Shown here piece after piece: positions 9,180-19,061 of a stretch of 64,000 bases of DNA (its first letter is position 1; each line of letters opens with the position of its first letter). The position numbers were made by a program, and so were the translations under genes. Location: NCBI RefSeq assembly GCF_900590885.1, contig NZ_UUON01000009.1, positions 124,001 through 188,000 of the forward strand. Direction: 5' to 3'. The notes beneath the pieces were generated by a model, which saw nothing but the letters and a program-made list of their open reading frames with translations, was not told the origin of the DNA and did not search any database. Source of the stretch: Pseudomonas viridiflava (GTDB taxonomy: Bacteria; Pseudomonadota; Gammaproteobacteria; Pseudomonadales; Pseudomonadaceae).

Positions 9180-9388
9180 TTGGGCCGGGGTACATATCCG
9201 TTATTCAGCTAACGGCTAGTTGTGGTTCCTCCTCGGTGTCAGGGTAGTTGTCGTGTGACCGCTTTTTAAAAGCAATCCGGGGGCGGCAACAGTAGGGTCA
9301 TGCCTTTATTGGCGCAAGCAAGCGGCTGTCAGAAGCTCCCCCTCAAGCAATGATGGCTCTGCGACATCACTGCTTTCCAGACGTTCCT

Positions 9389-9420
9389 AAGTTGTACAAA
9401 AATAAATATCTGTACAACTT
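9389..9420. promoter_or_regulatory. Perfect inverted repeat, operator candidate
   Basis: Two perfect 10-base arms, AAGTTGTACA and TGTACAACTT, are separated by 12 A/T-rich bases. The repeat ends 4 bases before the -35 element of the sigma-28 promoter match, so a bound protein could block or recruit polymerase. There is no U-tract, so a terminator is less likely. The binding protein is unknown. Confidence 0.55.
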
Positions 9421-9424
9421 TTCA

Positions 9425-9451
9425 TAAAGTTCTCAATCTCAATGCCGACAG
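9425..9451 (+). promoter_or_regulatory. Sigma-28 (FliA) promoter for the chemoreceptor gene
   Basis: TAAA (9425-9428) is followed after exactly 15 bases by GCCGACAG (9444-9451), which fits the flagellar sigma-28 consensus TAAA-N15-GCCGATAA with one mismatch in the -10 element. The start codon of the receptor is about 130 bases downstream. Pseudomonad chemoreceptors are commonly in this regulon. Confidence 0.75.
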
Positions 9452-9584
9452 GATGTCTGAAACGTTTAATTACATAAAACGTGATTAGCCGAATGAGCCA
9501 GACAGAGCCAGGCATTCGAGAAAATGGAGTGTTCTCAACTACACATCAACTGCAAACCGTCCCATTCCGGGCTGTGAGAACTCC

Positions 9585-11609
9585 ATGAACATCCTTGCTC
9601 CTGCCGTACACCTGGCCGACCGATTACGCTTCTCCACGAAGTTCGCTGTGCTCGCCATCATCGTGCTGATCCCTCTGTTTCTGCTCGGTACTCGCGTTAT
9701 CCATCAGATCAACGCAAGCCTTGAGGTCATTCGCTCGGAGCAACTGGGCCAGCGCTATCTGTTGGACGTAACGCCTGTACTGCGTTTATCGATGTTGCAA
9801 CGCGCCCTCACCAACCGCTTGCTCAGCGGTGACAGAAGCGCTCAAGCCGATCTATCGGCCAACCAGTTGAAGTTGGAGGACGCATTTTCGAAACTGGCCG
9901 CAACCGACCGGCAGCTCAACATGCAGCTGGAAACCGGTGATCGAGTGCAGCGTCTGCACGCTGGGGCGCAGCGTTTGATTGAGCTGGCGAAAGCGGATGC
10001 CAACCAGAGCGCGACCTTCGACGACTGGAACGATCAGCTCACCGAGACGTTGAACTTCGTGTACTACGTATCGGCCACGTCGGGCATGGTGCTGGATGAA
10101 GATTACGCATCGTTGTTCATGATCGATCAGAGCACCTTGAGGCTGCCACGACAAATCAATATCGTCGGGCAATTGCGCGGGCTGGCCAGCGGGCTGCATG
10201 ACGGGCAAACGTTGAATGCGGGTACGCGCAGCGTCATCAAGTCGATGCTCAAAAACGAGTTACTCATCCATAAAGAACTGCAGCAAAGCCTGGCACTTTT
10301 GCGTAGAAGAGAACCCGCCCTCGCCGACAGTATTCAGGCGCCGATCACCCGTGCTTTTAGCAGCCTGGACAGCTTCCGCGCCGACCTCGAAGTATTGATT
10401 GACGCGCCAAGCGACATCATCAGCGGCGTGCAGAACTTGCCGGGCAAGGGCAATGCGGTGGTGGCTGAGTTGTACAAAGCGCAAGACACGCTGCAAGACG
10501 CACTGCTGAATGCGCTTGAACGCCGAGTTCAGGAAAAAACGTCGGAACGCCTATTCATTCTCGGCATGTTTGTCGTTCTTGGCCTGTTGCTGGTGTATGT
10601 GTTCAGCGGCATCTACAGCGCCATGCGTCGCACTATCAACGATGTGTTGATTGCCACCCAACTGATTGCTCAGGGCGACCTGAGCGTGCGCATTCAAGTG
10701 CGTGGCAAAGATGAAATGGCCGATGTGGGCAACGGCCTTAACCATATGGTGCAGGCCTTTAGCTCTTCGCTGGCTCAGGTCGAACGCAGTTCACAATCGG
10801 TCTCCGATGCGGCGCAGCGCATTGGGGTGTCGATTGACCGGGCTAAACGCGCGATGAGCGCACAGCAAAGCGAAACCGAACAAGTCGCTACGGCTATCAA
10901 CGAGATGACCACCAGCGTTGCGGACGTGGCGCAAAACACCGAGGGCGCCGCCCACGCCGCGGAGCACGCCAGCCAGTCCTCCAACACCGGCCTGGCGAAG
11001 ATGCAGGAGACCCGCGTGACTATTGAAGCCTTGGCCGATGAGGTGGAGCGCAGTGCGCAAAAGGTTTCGGCGCTTGCGCAACACAGCCAGCAAATTGGCG
11101 GCGTTATTGAGGTGATCCGTAACATTGCTGATCAAACAAACCTGCTGGCGCTGAACGCGGCCATTGAGGCGGCCCGCGCCGGTGAGCAGGGTCGAGGATT
11201 CGCGGTGGTCGCCGACGAGGTCAGAACGCTGGCCTCGCGCACACAAAACTCCACCGAAGAGATCCGCCGGATTATCCAGGAGCTGCAACTGGCGACAGGC
11301 GACGCCGTCGAGCAAATGAAAGCGGGCAAACTGCGCGCGCAGGAATGCATCGAGTCGGCTGATCAGGCCTCGACCAGCCTGGATGCAATCAATGACGGCG
11401 TTGAGCAAATCGTCGGCATGAACACCCAGATAGCCAGCGCGGCGGTTCAGCAGCACGCCGTCTCGGAGGATATCAATCGCAATGTGACCGAGATTCGTAA
11501 CGGCAGTGTGGCGCTGATGGAAGGCATAGACGACAACGCTGTGACTGCGCAGGAGCTCTCGCTGCTGGCAGGGGAACTGCGTACGGTCGTTGCGCGTTTC
11601 AAGCTGTAA
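9585..11609 (+). CDS. Methyl-accepting chemotaxis protein (transmembrane)
   Basis: The 674-residue receptor has a first membrane helix (about 20-42), a large periplasmic sensor region (about 43-325) that looks helical, a second helix (about 325-347), a HAMP domain (about 350-400), and a signalling domain with the conserved hairpin tip ([20 protein letters not shown]) near residues 520-540. The sensor is about 280 residues, longer than a single four-helix bundle, so a double-bundle (helical bimodular) sensor is likely. Transcription probably starts from the sigma-28 promoter upstream, and a terminator follows the stop by 10 bases. The ligand is unknown. Confidence 0.93.
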   Translation: MNILAPAVHLADRLRFSTKFAVLAIIVLIPLFLLGTRVIHQINASLEVIRSEQLGQRYLLDVTPVLRLSMLQRALTNRLLSGDRSAQADLSANQLKLEDAFSKLAATDRQLNMQLETGDRVQRLHAGAQRLIELAKADANQSATFDDWNDQLTETLNFVYYVSATSGMVLDEDYASLFMIDQSTLRLPRQINIVGQLRGLASGLHDGQTLNAGTRSVIKSMLKNELLIHKELQQSLALLRRREPALADSIQAPITRAFSSLDSFRADLEVLIDAPSDIISGVQNLPGKGNAVVAELYKAQDTLQDALLNALERRVQEKTSERLFILGMFVVLGLLLVYVFSGIYSAMRRTINDVLIATQLIAQGDLSVRIQVRGKDEMADVGNGLNHMVQAFSSSLAQVERSSQSVSDAAQRIGVSIDRAKRAMSAQQSETEQVATAINEMTTSVADVAQNTEGAAHAAEHASQSSNTGLAKMQETRVTIEALADEVERSAQKVSALAQHSQQIGGVIEVIRNIADQTNLLALNAAIEAARAGEQGRGFAVVADEVRTLASRTQNSTEEIRRIIQELQLATGDAVEQMKAGKLRAQECIESADQASTSLDAINDGVEQIVGMNTQIASAAVQQHAVSEDINRNVTEIRNGSVALMEGIDDNAVTAQELSLLAGELRTVVARFKL

Positions 11610-11619
11610 CGCGACGAAG

Positions 11620-11646
11620 GGGGGAGCCCAACTTGTTGGCTCCCCC
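11620..11646 (+). terminator. Rho-independent terminator after the chemoreceptor gene
   Basis: A GC-rich hairpin (GGGGGAGCC arm, GGCTCCCCC arm, with an inner CAAC/GTTG pairing and one bulged C) lies 10 bases after the stop. The downstream T content (AGTGTTTGTTTG) is modest, so its efficiency is uncertain. Confidence 0.65.
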
Positions 11647-11866
11647 AGTGTTTGTTTGCGGGCTTATGCTGGTGCTTATCTGCTCAATCTCTGTTCCATT
11701 CGAGCGAGTACGAATTAATTTTTAAACCTTCTCAGGTAAAGGCTAGTCGATGTAAATACAGTGACGCCATATTGATTACTGGTGATATCTGAATAATGCT
11801 CCCACGCCTCTAAAAATAAACGTATTTCCAAGCTTCCAAGCGCTTGGTTGAGACAGGTTGAAAGCA

Positions 11867-13915
11867 ATGAATCACGATGCCATTGATGGTATTCCCATCG
11901 ACTATGCAGATCTCTACCAGCAGGCTCAGCAGGCATCTGAACGGCTTCAACTGGCACTTGATGCAGGTGCCATCATTGGTACGTGGGTTTGGGATGTGCC
12001 AGCAGATCGCTTTACCGCAGATGAACGCTTCGCGCGTTCATTCGGTCTTTCGCCTGACCTATGTTTAAAAGGGTTGCCGCTGGAACTGGTCACGGCCTCT
12101 ATTCATACGGATGACTTTGCGCACGTGCAAAGCAAAATGACCGATGCGCTCGGAAGAGGGGGTGCCTACCGCTGCGAATATCGCGTTTTGCAAAGCGATG
12201 GTGTTTACAGATGGGTTGAAGCAAATGGTCGGGTGGAACTCGATGAGGATCACAAACCGCTGCGCTTTCCTGGCGTCCTTATTGATATCGAAGCGCGGCG
12301 GGTAGCAGAGGCCGAACGAGACAGGCTCAACACGCTGCTGCGAACGTTCACTGCCGCAGTCCCAGGCGTAGTGTTTGCGAAAGATCGGCAAGGCAGGATG
12401 CTTGTCGCTAACCAGGGTACGACCGAGCTGATCGGTAAAAGTCCTGAGTTTTACATTGGCAAAACAGATGTCGAGTATCTGGATGACCCGCAGCAGGGTC
12501 GCGTAATCATGGCGACAGATCGAAGAATTATGGAGAGTGGTGTATCAGAGCAAGTTGAGGAGGAGGTCCGGCTTGCTGATGGCTCTGCCGCTACATGGCT
12601 GTCGGCCAAGGCACCCCTGTTTGATGAGAGCGGCGAGGTCATTGGACTGATCGGCTCGTCAATCGACGTGACAGACAGGAAAAAAGCCGAGGACGCACTC
12701 AAGGAACTTAACCATACCCTCGAGCAGCGGATTCTTGTTGCCGTAAGTGAACGTGAGAACATCGAGAAAACCTTGCGTCACTCGCAAAAAATGGAAGTGG
12801 TGGGCCAGCTCACTGGGGGCATCGCACACGACTTCAATAACATTTTAGCGGGCATCTCGGGCAGTCTGGAATTGATGCAGACTCGGCTCGCTCAAGGGCG
12901 CTCAGCAGATGTTGATAAGTACCTTGCTGTTGCCCAGAGTGCTGTCAAAAGGGCGAGCGCGCTTACTCATCGCCTTTTGGCGTTTTCTCGACGCCAAACA
13001 CTGACACCTCAGCTAACTGATGTGAAGGCGCTTATCGAGGGAATGGTCGAACTCATTTCACGGGCTGTTGGGCCTTCGATTAGCATCGACGTCAAAGAGA
13101 TGGAGGGATTGTGGCCTGCGTTGATTGACTCTGCCCAGTTGGAGAACTCGTTACTCAACCTCTGTCTGAATGCGCGTGACTCGATGCCTGACGGGGGGCG
13201 AATAGTCATATCGGCGTCCAATGAATGGCTTGAAAGAAATGACGAACTCGATCATGAAATCGTACCCGGTCGATACCTTCGTATATCTATTTCGGATAAC
13301 GGCTCGGGTATGACTGCTGAGACGCTCTCCAAAGCGTTTGAGCCGTTCTTTACCACCAAGCCTTTCGGTACAGGTACAGGCCTGGGACTCTCAATGGTTT
13401 TCGGTTTTACACGTCAGTCCGGTGGCGATACCAAGGTTGAATCTGCGCCGGGTAGAGGAACGACCGTATCGATTTTTCTGCCACGCCACGATGGCCACGT
13501 TATGCCAAATCCTGACGAGGCTGATATCAGTGATGACCATTCTGGACGAAAGCGGGAAACCATACTGATAGTCGATGACGAGCCTTCAATCCGGATGCTT
13601 GTGGCTGACGTTCTGAGTAACCTTGGATATGCCACGCTTGAGGCTGCTGACGGTGTAGATGGCTTGAAAATTCTTCAGTCTGACGCGGCTGTAGACTTGC
13701 TCATTACTGACGTCGGATTGCCAGGTGGAATGAACGGTCGACAGATGGCAGGGGCTGGTCGCAAATCTCGTCCCAATCTCCCTGTCCTCTTCATCACAGG
13801 TTATGCCGAAAGCGCTGTATTAAAAGACGTCCATCTCGAACCCAATACGCATGTTCTAACGAAGCCATTTGGGCTGGATGTTCTGACTTCTCTGGTGGCG
13901 GACCTGGTCGAATAG
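11867..13915 (+). CDS. PAS-domain hybrid sensor histidine kinase with receiver
   Basis: I chose the ATG at 11867; an in-frame TTG lies 9 bases upstream and a GAGACAGG sequence could serve either. The 682-residue protein has no membrane helix. Two PAS domains (about 30-145 and 155-275) precede a HisKA domain with the phosphorylated histidine at 321 (GIAHDFNN), an ATPase domain with SDNGSGM and GTGLGLSMV motifs (about 425-545), and a receiver domain (about 560-675) with ILIVDDE and the acceptor aspartate in LLITDVGLP. It should sense an intracellular cue and may pass phosphate to an unlinked HPt protein or regulator. No partner gene is adjacent. Confidence 0.9.
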   Translation: MNHDAIDGIPIDYADLYQQAQQASERLQLALDAGAIIGTWVWDVPADRFTADERFARSFGLSPDLCLKGLPLELVTASIHTDDFAHVQSKMTDALGRGGAYRCEYRVLQSDGVYRWVEANGRVELDEDHKPLRFPGVLIDIEARRVAEAERDRLNTLLRTFTAAVPGVVFAKDRQGRMLVANQGTTELIGKSPEFYIGKTDVEYLDDPQQGRVIMATDRRIMESGVSEQVEEEVRLADGSAATWLSAKAPLFDESGEVIGLIGSSIDVTDRKKAEDALKELNHTLEQRILVAVSERENIEKTLRHSQKMEVVGQLTGGIAHDFNNILAGISGSLELMQTRLAQGRSADVDKYLAVAQSAVKRASALTHRLLAFSRRQTLTPQLTDVKALIEGMVELISRAVGPSISIDVKEMEGLWPALIDSAQLENSLLNLCLNARDSMPDGGRIVISASNEWLERNDELDHEIVPGRYLRISISDNGSGMTAETLSKAFEPFFTTKPFGTGTGLGLSMVFGFTRQSGGDTKVESAPGRGTTVSIFLPRHDGHVMPNPDEADISDDHSGRKRETILIVDDEPSIRMLVADVLSNLGYATLEAADGVDGLKILQSDAAVDLLITDVGLPGGMNGRQMAGAGRKSRPNLPVLFITGYAESAVLKDVHLEPNTHVLTKPFGLDVLTSLVADLVE

Positions 13916-14043
13916 TCCACGTTGCGAAGGGGCGGCCAGTTGCGAGTGATCAGTGGATATTGGATGCAAAACATCTTTCCGACGTTTGAACCGCTCAACT
14001 AAACTTGCGATCAGCCACTCCTGCCAGCACTCGGTGAGACGCC

Positions 14044-15225
14044 ATGATCGCCCATACGCCCACTCTCTTTGCCTGTGTCGCTTTAGTCGCAACGATCATG
14101 GCTTTTTGTTTAATCCTGGTCGGACAGTTCAACCAGCGTGACGGTCTTCTAACGATTGGCTTTGGTTTGTTAGCGCACGCCTTGGCCTATATTGGCTATA
14201 CGTTCTATGGTCATGCACCGTTGTGGTTGACCTACGGCGCCGCCAACACCCTGCTGGCAGTCGCACTGGCCTTTTATGGGGCCAGTGTTTTTCGGATTGT
14301 CGAGCTTCCTGTCGCCTGGTGGCGAGTGTTTGCTCCAGCAGCATTGATGCTGGTGTTGATGGTCAGTTTGATCGACACGCTGGAACCGCGAATGCTCGCT
14401 GCGACGCTCGTGTTGATGGTGCAGTGTTCATTGATCATCTACTGGACGCGCCGGCACATTCCCGCCCAAGGTCGTGCACGCATGTTGTTGATCATCGGAT
14501 CGAGTATCAGCCTGATCGGTTTGGGAATGCGGGTTGTCGCGGTGCTTGGCGGAGGTGCTGCGCAAATGCGTTATGACGTAAGCAACCTCAAGCAAACACT
14601 GTCGGTAAGTATCGGTACGTTCACCGCGATGATGATCTCCCTCGGCTTGGTGCTCCTGGCTAAAGAGCGTAGCGAGTCTTTGCTTCAGCACATGGCGCTG
14701 CGAGATGTGCTGACCGGTATCCTGAATCGTAGAGCCATCCTTGAGCAGTTTTCGACGGATTTGGAACGTGCACGGCGAGAGGGTTTCAGCCTGGCAGTCG
14801 CTATGGTCGATATCGATCACTTCAAACAGATCAACGACAGGTATGGCCATCTGGCGGGAGACGAAGTGATTAACCACTGCGCCAATCATCTAACCCAGCG
14901 ACTTCGTCATTCCGACAGTATTGGTCGTTATGGCGGTGAGGAGTTTTTGATCTTGCTACCCAGCACTGATCCTGAAGGGGCCTTTGCTGTATTGGATGAG
15001 CTGCGCGAATCTTTGGCCCAGTCACCAGCTCAATATGGTGAGGCAACCATTTCTCTGCGCATCAGTATGGGTGTTTGCTGTGTGGTGCCCAATGACGACG
15101 ATACGACAGCCGCCGTGCTAGCCAAGGCGGACGCGGCGCTTTATGACGCTAAAGCATCAGGGCGCAATACTTTGAAGCTCGTGCAGTCATCCCCCCAACA
15201 GCATGAAGCGCCTCTAATGCGGTAG
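14044..15225 (+). CDS. Membrane-bound diguanylate cyclase (GGDEF)
   Basis: The 393-residue protein has about six membrane helices in residues 5-215, resembling an integral sensor domain of the MASE type, followed by a GGDEF domain. The active-site loop reads GGEEF at residues 297-301, and an RHSD inhibitory I-site lies five residues before it (288-291), so the enzyme should make cyclic di-GMP and be feedback-inhibited. No EAL domain is present. It stands alone on the plus strand, 128 bases after the hybrid kinase, and could act in the same switch between motility and attachment as the nearby chemoreceptors; that link is inference. Confidence 0.92.
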   Translation: MIAHTPTLFACVALVATIMAFCLILVGQFNQRDGLLTIGFGLLAHALAYIGYTFYGHAPLWLTYGAANTLLAVALAFYGASVFRIVELPVAWWRVFAPAALMLVLMVSLIDTLEPRMLAATLVLMVQCSLIIYWTRRHIPAQGRARMLLIIGSSISLIGLGMRVVAVLGGGAAQMRYDVSNLKQTLSVSIGTFTAMMISLGLVLLAKERSESLLQHMALRDVLTGILNRRAILEQFSTDLERARREGFSLAVAMVDIDHFKQINDRYGHLAGDEVINHCANHLTQRLRHSDSIGRYGGEEFLILLPSTDPEGAFAVLDELRESLAQSPAQYGEATISLRISMGVCCVVPNDDDTTAAVLAKADAALYDAKASGRNTLKLVQSSPQQHEAPLMR

Positions 15226-15299
15226 CCGCAGTGCTAAAGCACTTCCTCCCGGCAGCATGCTCCTGCACGTCCTTATTGATCGTAAGCGCCTGATGAGAC

Positions 15300-15567
15300 G
15301 GGCCCGAAGCGAGCAGTAAGGTTCTGCGAATCAGGGGGCGGAGTGTCGACGCGCTCCGGTATCCGCACCGAACACAGGTACTCGTAAAGCTCGTCAGGTG
15401 AAGGTCTATGAGAACCCACACACACCGGTGAAACCATCGAAACAAAAGGTGGTAACCACGGAGGCTTGAAACAGTGGAAAAGTGATCACGGCGCCGCGAC
15501 AGTAGAGTCTTGGCTCTCCAAGTAATTTCAGGTGAGTACAAAGGGCCCCTTGAAGGCCCTTTTTTTT
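15300..15567 (+). ncRNA. Candidate small RNA ending at a strong terminator
   Basis: About 240 bases of non-coding sequence end in a textbook terminator. The segment contains GAAACC-type single-strand motifs and short self-complementary parts (for example AGAG-N6-CTCT near 15507). The 5' end is not defined, I found no good promoter, and I could not match it to a named RNA family. It may simply be the 3' end of the cyclase transcript. Confidence 0.22.
15541..15567 (+). terminator. Strong rho-independent terminator
   Basis: AAGGGCC and GGCCCTT form a perfect 7-base stem around a 7-base loop, followed by an uninterrupted run of eight T on the plus strand. The minus strand lacks an equivalent T run, so it acts rightwards. 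Confidence 0.88.
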
Positions 15568-15648
15568 GGCTTAACTCTTCGTGCGCCGGCACGTGCACAA
15601 TAAAATCGCTACCCATCCGGCTGACTGAGATCTCTGTTTGCTAGAAAC

Positions 15649-16059
15649 TCAGTTACCTCTGTAGGTAGAGAAACCGTAGGGGCTGAGCAGTAATGGGATG
15701 TGGTAGTGCGCAACGGCACCGTCTACCTCAAAAATGACCGGTACTTCCGGAAAGAAACTTGAGACGTTGTGCGCTTTGAACCACTCACCGGTTTTAAAGG
15801 TGACGCGGTAGGTGCCTTTCTGCAGGGCCTGACCATCGGGGTACAGACCGGGAATACGACCTTGCTCGTTTGTCGCTGCGCTGTTGAGCATGTTCCAGTT
15901 CTTGCCGTCCTGTTTTTCCAGCGTGACATTGACACCCGGGGACGGTAAACCATCTTGTAAGTTGAGTACATGCACGCTGAGCGGGTTGGCTGCCGCCAGT
16001 GCCAGTGACGATACGACACTCAATACAACGCCGGCGAAGAGAGCTTTTAATACAGTCAT
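15649..16059 (-). CDS. hiuH: Periplasmic 5-hydroxyisourate hydrolase (transthyretin-like)
   Basis: The 136-residue protein starts with a signal peptide (cleavage near LALAAA, residues 20-24), so it works in the periplasm. The mature part has the HIU hydrolase hallmarks: HVLNLQDG near its start, an internal YRVTFKTGEWF stretch, AHYHIPLLLSPYGFSTYRG at the end. The family normally ends YRGS; here the last residue is Asn. The enzyme hydrolyses 5-hydroxyisourate from urate oxidation, although no other urate genes are nearby. It is the second gene of a pair with the GlcG/HbpS-like gene and is divergent from a two-component system, as hiuH is from hprRS in E. coli. Confidence 0.88.
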   Translation of the reverse strand: MTVLKALFAGVVLSVVSSLALAAANPLSVHVLNLQDGLPSPGVNVTLEKQDGKNWNMLNSAATNEQGRIPGLYPDGQALQKGTYRVTFKTGEWFKAHNVSSFFPEVPVIFEVDGAVAHYHIPLLLSPYGFSTYRGN

Positions 16060-16069
16060 GATGATGTCC

Positions 16070-16573
16070 TTAGTTTTTAACGGCAGGTAAAATTTTGTTG
16101 ATAGCGACTAATGCGCAACCTTCATCGAATGCTGCCCCACCGGCACCGGCCACTCCGATAGCGCCAATGACTTGCCCTTCAAACACCAACGGCACTCCGC
16201 CGCCCAGCAGCAATAGCTCATCCAGGGTGTTGAGGTTTTCAGCATCGGGTGTACTGCGAGCACGTTCTGCCAATAGTCGTGTTGGCGTCTTGGTCGATAG
16301 GGCGGTATAGGCCTTACGTTGGGCGGCTAATGTGTTGTGTGGGCCAACGTTATCGTCGCGTTGCAAGGCGACTAAATTGCCCCCACGGTCGACAATTGCC
16401 GCAACACCCGTACGGCCATCGGCATGACACGCTGCCAGCGCGGCATCTAGCAAATCATTGGCCAATGCCAGTGACACGTCGTTGCGCTGCACAACTTGAT
16501 CCGGTGCTGCAACAGCGAGCGCAGAGCTCATTGCGAGTGACATCAGCAATGAGGTCGATAGGCTTATACGCAT
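16070..16573 (-). CDS. GlcG/HbpS-family secreted protein
   Basis: I start at the ATG at 16573 (MRISLSTSLLMSLAMSSALAVAAP), which gives a clean signal peptide; a frame extended 15 codons upstream lacks one. The 167-residue protein has the GlcG/HbpS fold pattern: DLLDAALAACHADGR, VAAIVDRGGNLVALQRDD, a central AQRKAYTAL helix, and LLLGGGVPLVFEGQVIGAIGVAGAGG near the end. Streptomyces HbpS binds haem and senses redox stress with a two-component system, which fits the divergent kinase gene here. It is 10 bases before hiuH and probably shares its promoter. Confidence 0.85.
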   Translation of the reverse strand: MRISLSTSLLMSLAMSSALAVAAPDQVVQRNDVSLALANDLLDAALAACHADGRTGVAAIVDRGGNLVALQRDDNVGPHNTLAAQRKAYTALSTKTPTRLLAERARSTPDAENLNTLDELLLLGGGVPLVFEGQVIGAIGVAGAGGAAFDEGCALVAINKILPAVKN

Positions 16574-16652
16574 GTTTTTTCCTTTGTTTTGTCTGGCTGA
16601 GTCATCGCCAGACATCATGATCCGTGCACTGCGTCAGAATGATTGCCTGATG

Positions 16653-16668
16653 ATTACCAAGATGTAAT
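16653..16668. promoter_or_regulatory. HprR/CusR-type operator candidate
   Basis: ATTAC-N6-GTAAT is an inverted repeat in the gap between the divergent hiuH pair and the two-component system. From memory, the E. coli HprR/CusR box is CATTACAAAATTGTAATG, which has the same half-sites and spacing. The regulator gene adjoins the site, supporting autoregulation and control of the hiuH pair. Confidence 0.6.
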
Positions 16669-16719
16669 GTGCCAAAACCGTCAGGCGCGCTAGCCTATAC
16701 TCCAGTTCTGGAGGAAAAG

Positions 16720-17391
16720 ATGCGTATCCTGGTCGTTGAAGATGAAGCGAAAACAGCGGATTACCTCCACAAAGCCCTGACTGAATCGGGCTATGTGGTT
16801 GAGGTCGCCCTGGATGGCCTGGAGGGCCAGTATCTGGCGCAGGAAAGTGAGTTCGACCTGATCATCCTGGACGTCATGCTGCCGGGCCTGGACGGTTGGC
16901 AGTTGCTTCAGATTATTCGGCGCAAATGGCAAACCCCGGTGCTTTTTCTTACCGCGAGGGACTCTGTGGCGGATCGGGTCAAGGGGCTTGAGTCAGGGGC
17001 CGATGATTACCTGGTCAAACCCTTTTCCTATGCCGAGTTGTTGGCGCGCGTACGTACTCTGCTGCGCAGGGGGCCGCCCCGTGAGGTCGAGCAGTTCTTG
17101 GTGGCAGACCTGAGCGTGGATCTGTTGCGGCGTAAGGTCACGCGTCAGGGTGAACGCCTGACCCTGACCAACAAGGAGTTTGCCCTGTTGCACCTGTTAG
17201 TCAGTCGGGAAGGGGAGGTGCTGTCGCGCTCCTCGATTGCATCGCAAATCTGGCAGATGAACTTTGACAGTGATACCAATGTGGTCGACGTCGCCATTCG
17301 GCGACTGCGCGCCAAGGTTGACGTTCCTTATCCGCTCAAATTGATACACACAGTGCGTGGCATCGGCTACATGCTTGAGGTGCAATCCTGA
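16720..17391 (+). CDS. OmpR-family response regulator (HprR/CopR-like)
   Basis: I start at the ATG at 16720, preceded by a GGAGG site; a longer frame exists upstream. The 223-residue protein has a receiver domain ([20 protein letters not shown], phospho-acceptor aspartate in [27 protein letters not shown]) and a winged-helix output domain with [22 protein letters not shown] and the terminal VRGIGYMLE. These are hallmarks of the heavy-metal/HprR branch of OmpR regulators. It is translationally coupled to the kinase after it. Because it is divergent from hiuH with an ATTAC-N6-GTAAT site between them, a peroxide/hypochlorite-responsive HprR role is favoured over a copper role. Confidence 0.9.
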   Translation: MRILVVEDEAKTADYLHKALTESGYVVEVALDGLEGQYLAQESEFDLIILDVMLPGLDGWQLLQIIRRKWQTPVLFLTARDSVADRVKGLESGADDYLVKPFSYAELLARVRTLLRRGPPREVEQFLVADLSVDLLRRKVTRQGERLTLTNKEFALLHLLVSREGEVLSRSSIASQIWQMNFDSDTNVVDVAIRRLRAKVDVPYPLKLIHTVRGIGYMLEVQS

Positions 17392-18794
17392 AACTGTTCC
17401 CGCGTGCCCTGAGCTTGCGCCTGGCGGTCATGTTCGCATTAGTCAGTGCGCTGCTGCTGGGCTCCATTGGTTTTTATCTTTATCAGTCGTTACAGCGAGA
17501 AATCGCTTGGCGCGATGACCAGGCCCTGCTCGGGCGCCTGGAGCGCATGCAGGCGTTGATCAACGACAGTGTCAGCGTCGAGCAACTCAGAAATCGGCCC
17601 AAGCTATACGAAAATATGCTGGGCAATCGCGACAACCTGCTGTGGATTATCGATGACACGGGCCAGGTGCTGATCGAAATCAACCCCGTCAGCATGAGCT
17701 TGCCCACGTTACCGGCTGCAGCCCAGGCTCAGCTGAGTGACGGAGACTCTTCGCTGTCAGTGCGGCTTGCCTGGCAACACGTCATGCAGGGTGACCGCGG
17801 CTTGACCCTGATTGCCGGCAAGTTGTTGAGCGAGCGTGAGCAGATGCTGGGGGCTTACCGACTCAAGCTCTGGCTCGCGATGTCGGTCGGCGCACTGCTG
17901 GCTTTTGTGCTCGGCGGGTGGGTCAGTCAGCGAGGCTTACGACCTGTGCGCCTGCTGGCGAAGCGCGCGGCCGCAATTGATGTACACCATCTGCATCTGC
18001 GGCTGGATGAGTTCAATGAACTGAGTGAACTACAAGCACTCAGCCAAGCGCTTAATCAGATGCTTGCACGCCTCGAAGAGGGGTTCGCCCAGCTATCACG
18101 ATTCTCGGAGGATCTCGCCCATGAAATGCGCACTCCGCTCACTAATCTGATGGGGCACACCCAGCAAGCCCTGAGGCATTGTCGTTCAATCGAAGATTAT
18201 CAAAACTTGCTGGTTTCCAATCAGGAAGAGTATGAGCGTTTGGCGCGAATGATCGACAGCATGCTGTTTCTCGCTCGTACCGAGCAGTCGCATGCATCTG
18301 TAAGTAATGAGCTCATCAACCTGCACGATCTAGTGGAGCAACTGTGTGAGTATTTTGAAGGTGTGGCGCAAGAACGTGATGTGACGCTGATCAATCAGGC
18401 CCATGATCAATTGCGTGCTGATCCTGCTTTGATCCGTCGAGCACTGGCCAACTTGCTGGCCAACGCGCTGCGTTATGGCTCTGCTGCTACGGCAGTCACC
18501 ATTAGCAGTGTGGCGTTGGGGGACAGGGTTGAAATTACTGTGCATAACCTGGGCCAGCCGATTTCAGCGCAACATCTCCCTCGACTGTTTGAGCGCTTCT
18601 ACCGGTGCGATCCGTCACGTAGTCAACCGGACGATTCCGGGGGATTAGGTTTAGCAATCGTTCGCTCAATTATGCAGTTGCATGGCGGTCGGGTAAGCGT
18701 AGACAGCAATTCGTCTGGAACGAGCTTTCGTTTGGAGTTTCCTGCAATGGGCTCGGTAGCAAGCCAGGTTGAATCCAGGCGAATTATCGAGTGA
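17388..18794 (+). CDS. Sensor histidine kinase (HprS/CopS-like), probable CTG start
   Basis: The first in-frame ATG (17430) cuts the first membrane helix, and a TTG lies at 17415. A CTG at 17388 overlaps the regulator's TGA as CTGA, has GAGG 7 bases upstream, and yields the N-terminus (L)[13 protein letters not shown] that is usual for this family. I therefore prefer 17388 (468 residues). The protein has two membrane helices (about 10-32 and 160-182) around a periplasmic sensor, a HAMP domain, HisKA with [15 protein letters not shown], and an ATPase domain with [12 protein letters not shown]. It should sense periplasmic stress and phosphorylate the adjacent regulator. Confidence 0.87.
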   Translation: MKLFPRALSLRLAVMFALVSALLLGSIGFYLYQSLQREIAWRDDQALLGRLERMQALINDSVSVEQLRNRPKLYENMLGNRDNLLWIIDDTGQVLIEINPVSMSLPTLPAAAQAQLSDGDSSLSVRLAWQHVMQGDRGLTLIAGKLLSEREQMLGAYRLKLWLAMSVGALLAFVLGGWVSQRGLRPVRLLAKRAAAIDVHHLHLRLDEFNELSELQALSQALNQMLARLEEGFAQLSRFSEDLAHEMRTPLTNLMGHTQQALRHCRSIEDYQNLLVSNQEEYERLARMIDSMLFLARTEQSHASVSNELINLHDLVEQLCEYFEGVAQERDVTLINQAHDQLRADPALIRRALANLLANALRYGSAATAVTISSVALGDRVEITVHNLGQPISAQHLPRLFERFYRCDPSRSQPDDSGGLGLAIVRSIMQLHGGRVSVDSNSSGTSFRLEFPAMGSVASQVESRRIIE

Positions 18795-19006
18795 GGCGAC
18801 GGATGAGGCGGGACATGCGTCTGGAGCAAAATTCTGCCATTTCCTTGTAAGGCTTCCACCAGCTGCGCTCAGCATAGCGCAGCCTGAAAAATGGTAAGGC
18901 GTCTTGCGGACAAATCCTGTGACTCATCAAATAATCGGAGTACGCGCTAACCCGCTACCAGCATTTTGATTGGAAAACGTTTCGGCGGTACGTCCGTCGG
19001 TTTTTC

Positions 19007-19033
19007 TCAACTTGTAGGGGGAAACGCCGATAG
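19007..19033 (+). promoter_or_regulatory. Sigma-28 (FliA) promoter for the PAS chemoreceptor
   Basis: TCAA (19007-19010), 15 bases, then GCCGATAG (19026-19033) matches the sigma-28 consensus TAAA-N15-GCCGATAA with one mismatch in each element. The start codon is 29 bases downstream, leaving room for a normal leader. Confidence 0.7.
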
Positions 19034-19061
19034 CCTCTCATAACCAAAGAGGCGGTTGTTC

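Larger units (their letters stand above)
9180..9584. other. 405-base intergenic region
   Basis: No convincing gene lies here. The right half is clearly richer in A and T than the flanking coding DNA and carries an inverted repeat (9389-9420) and a sigma-28 promoter match (9425-9451), both upstream of the chemoreceptor gene. I see nothing recognisable in 9180-9380. Confidence 0.7.
15226..15648. other. 423-base intergenic region with a strong terminator
   Basis: The gap lies between converging genes. No open frame here looks real. A strong plus-strand terminator is at 15541-15567, 315 bases beyond the upstream stop. The intervening sequence has purine-rich, structured-looking stretches that could be a long 3' untranslated region or a separate small RNA. 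Confidence 0.6.

Noticed and set aside
15300..15540. Group II intron or retron RNA
   Set aside because: Some GAAACC-type wording recalls intron domain I, but no domain V and no reverse transcriptase gene are present.
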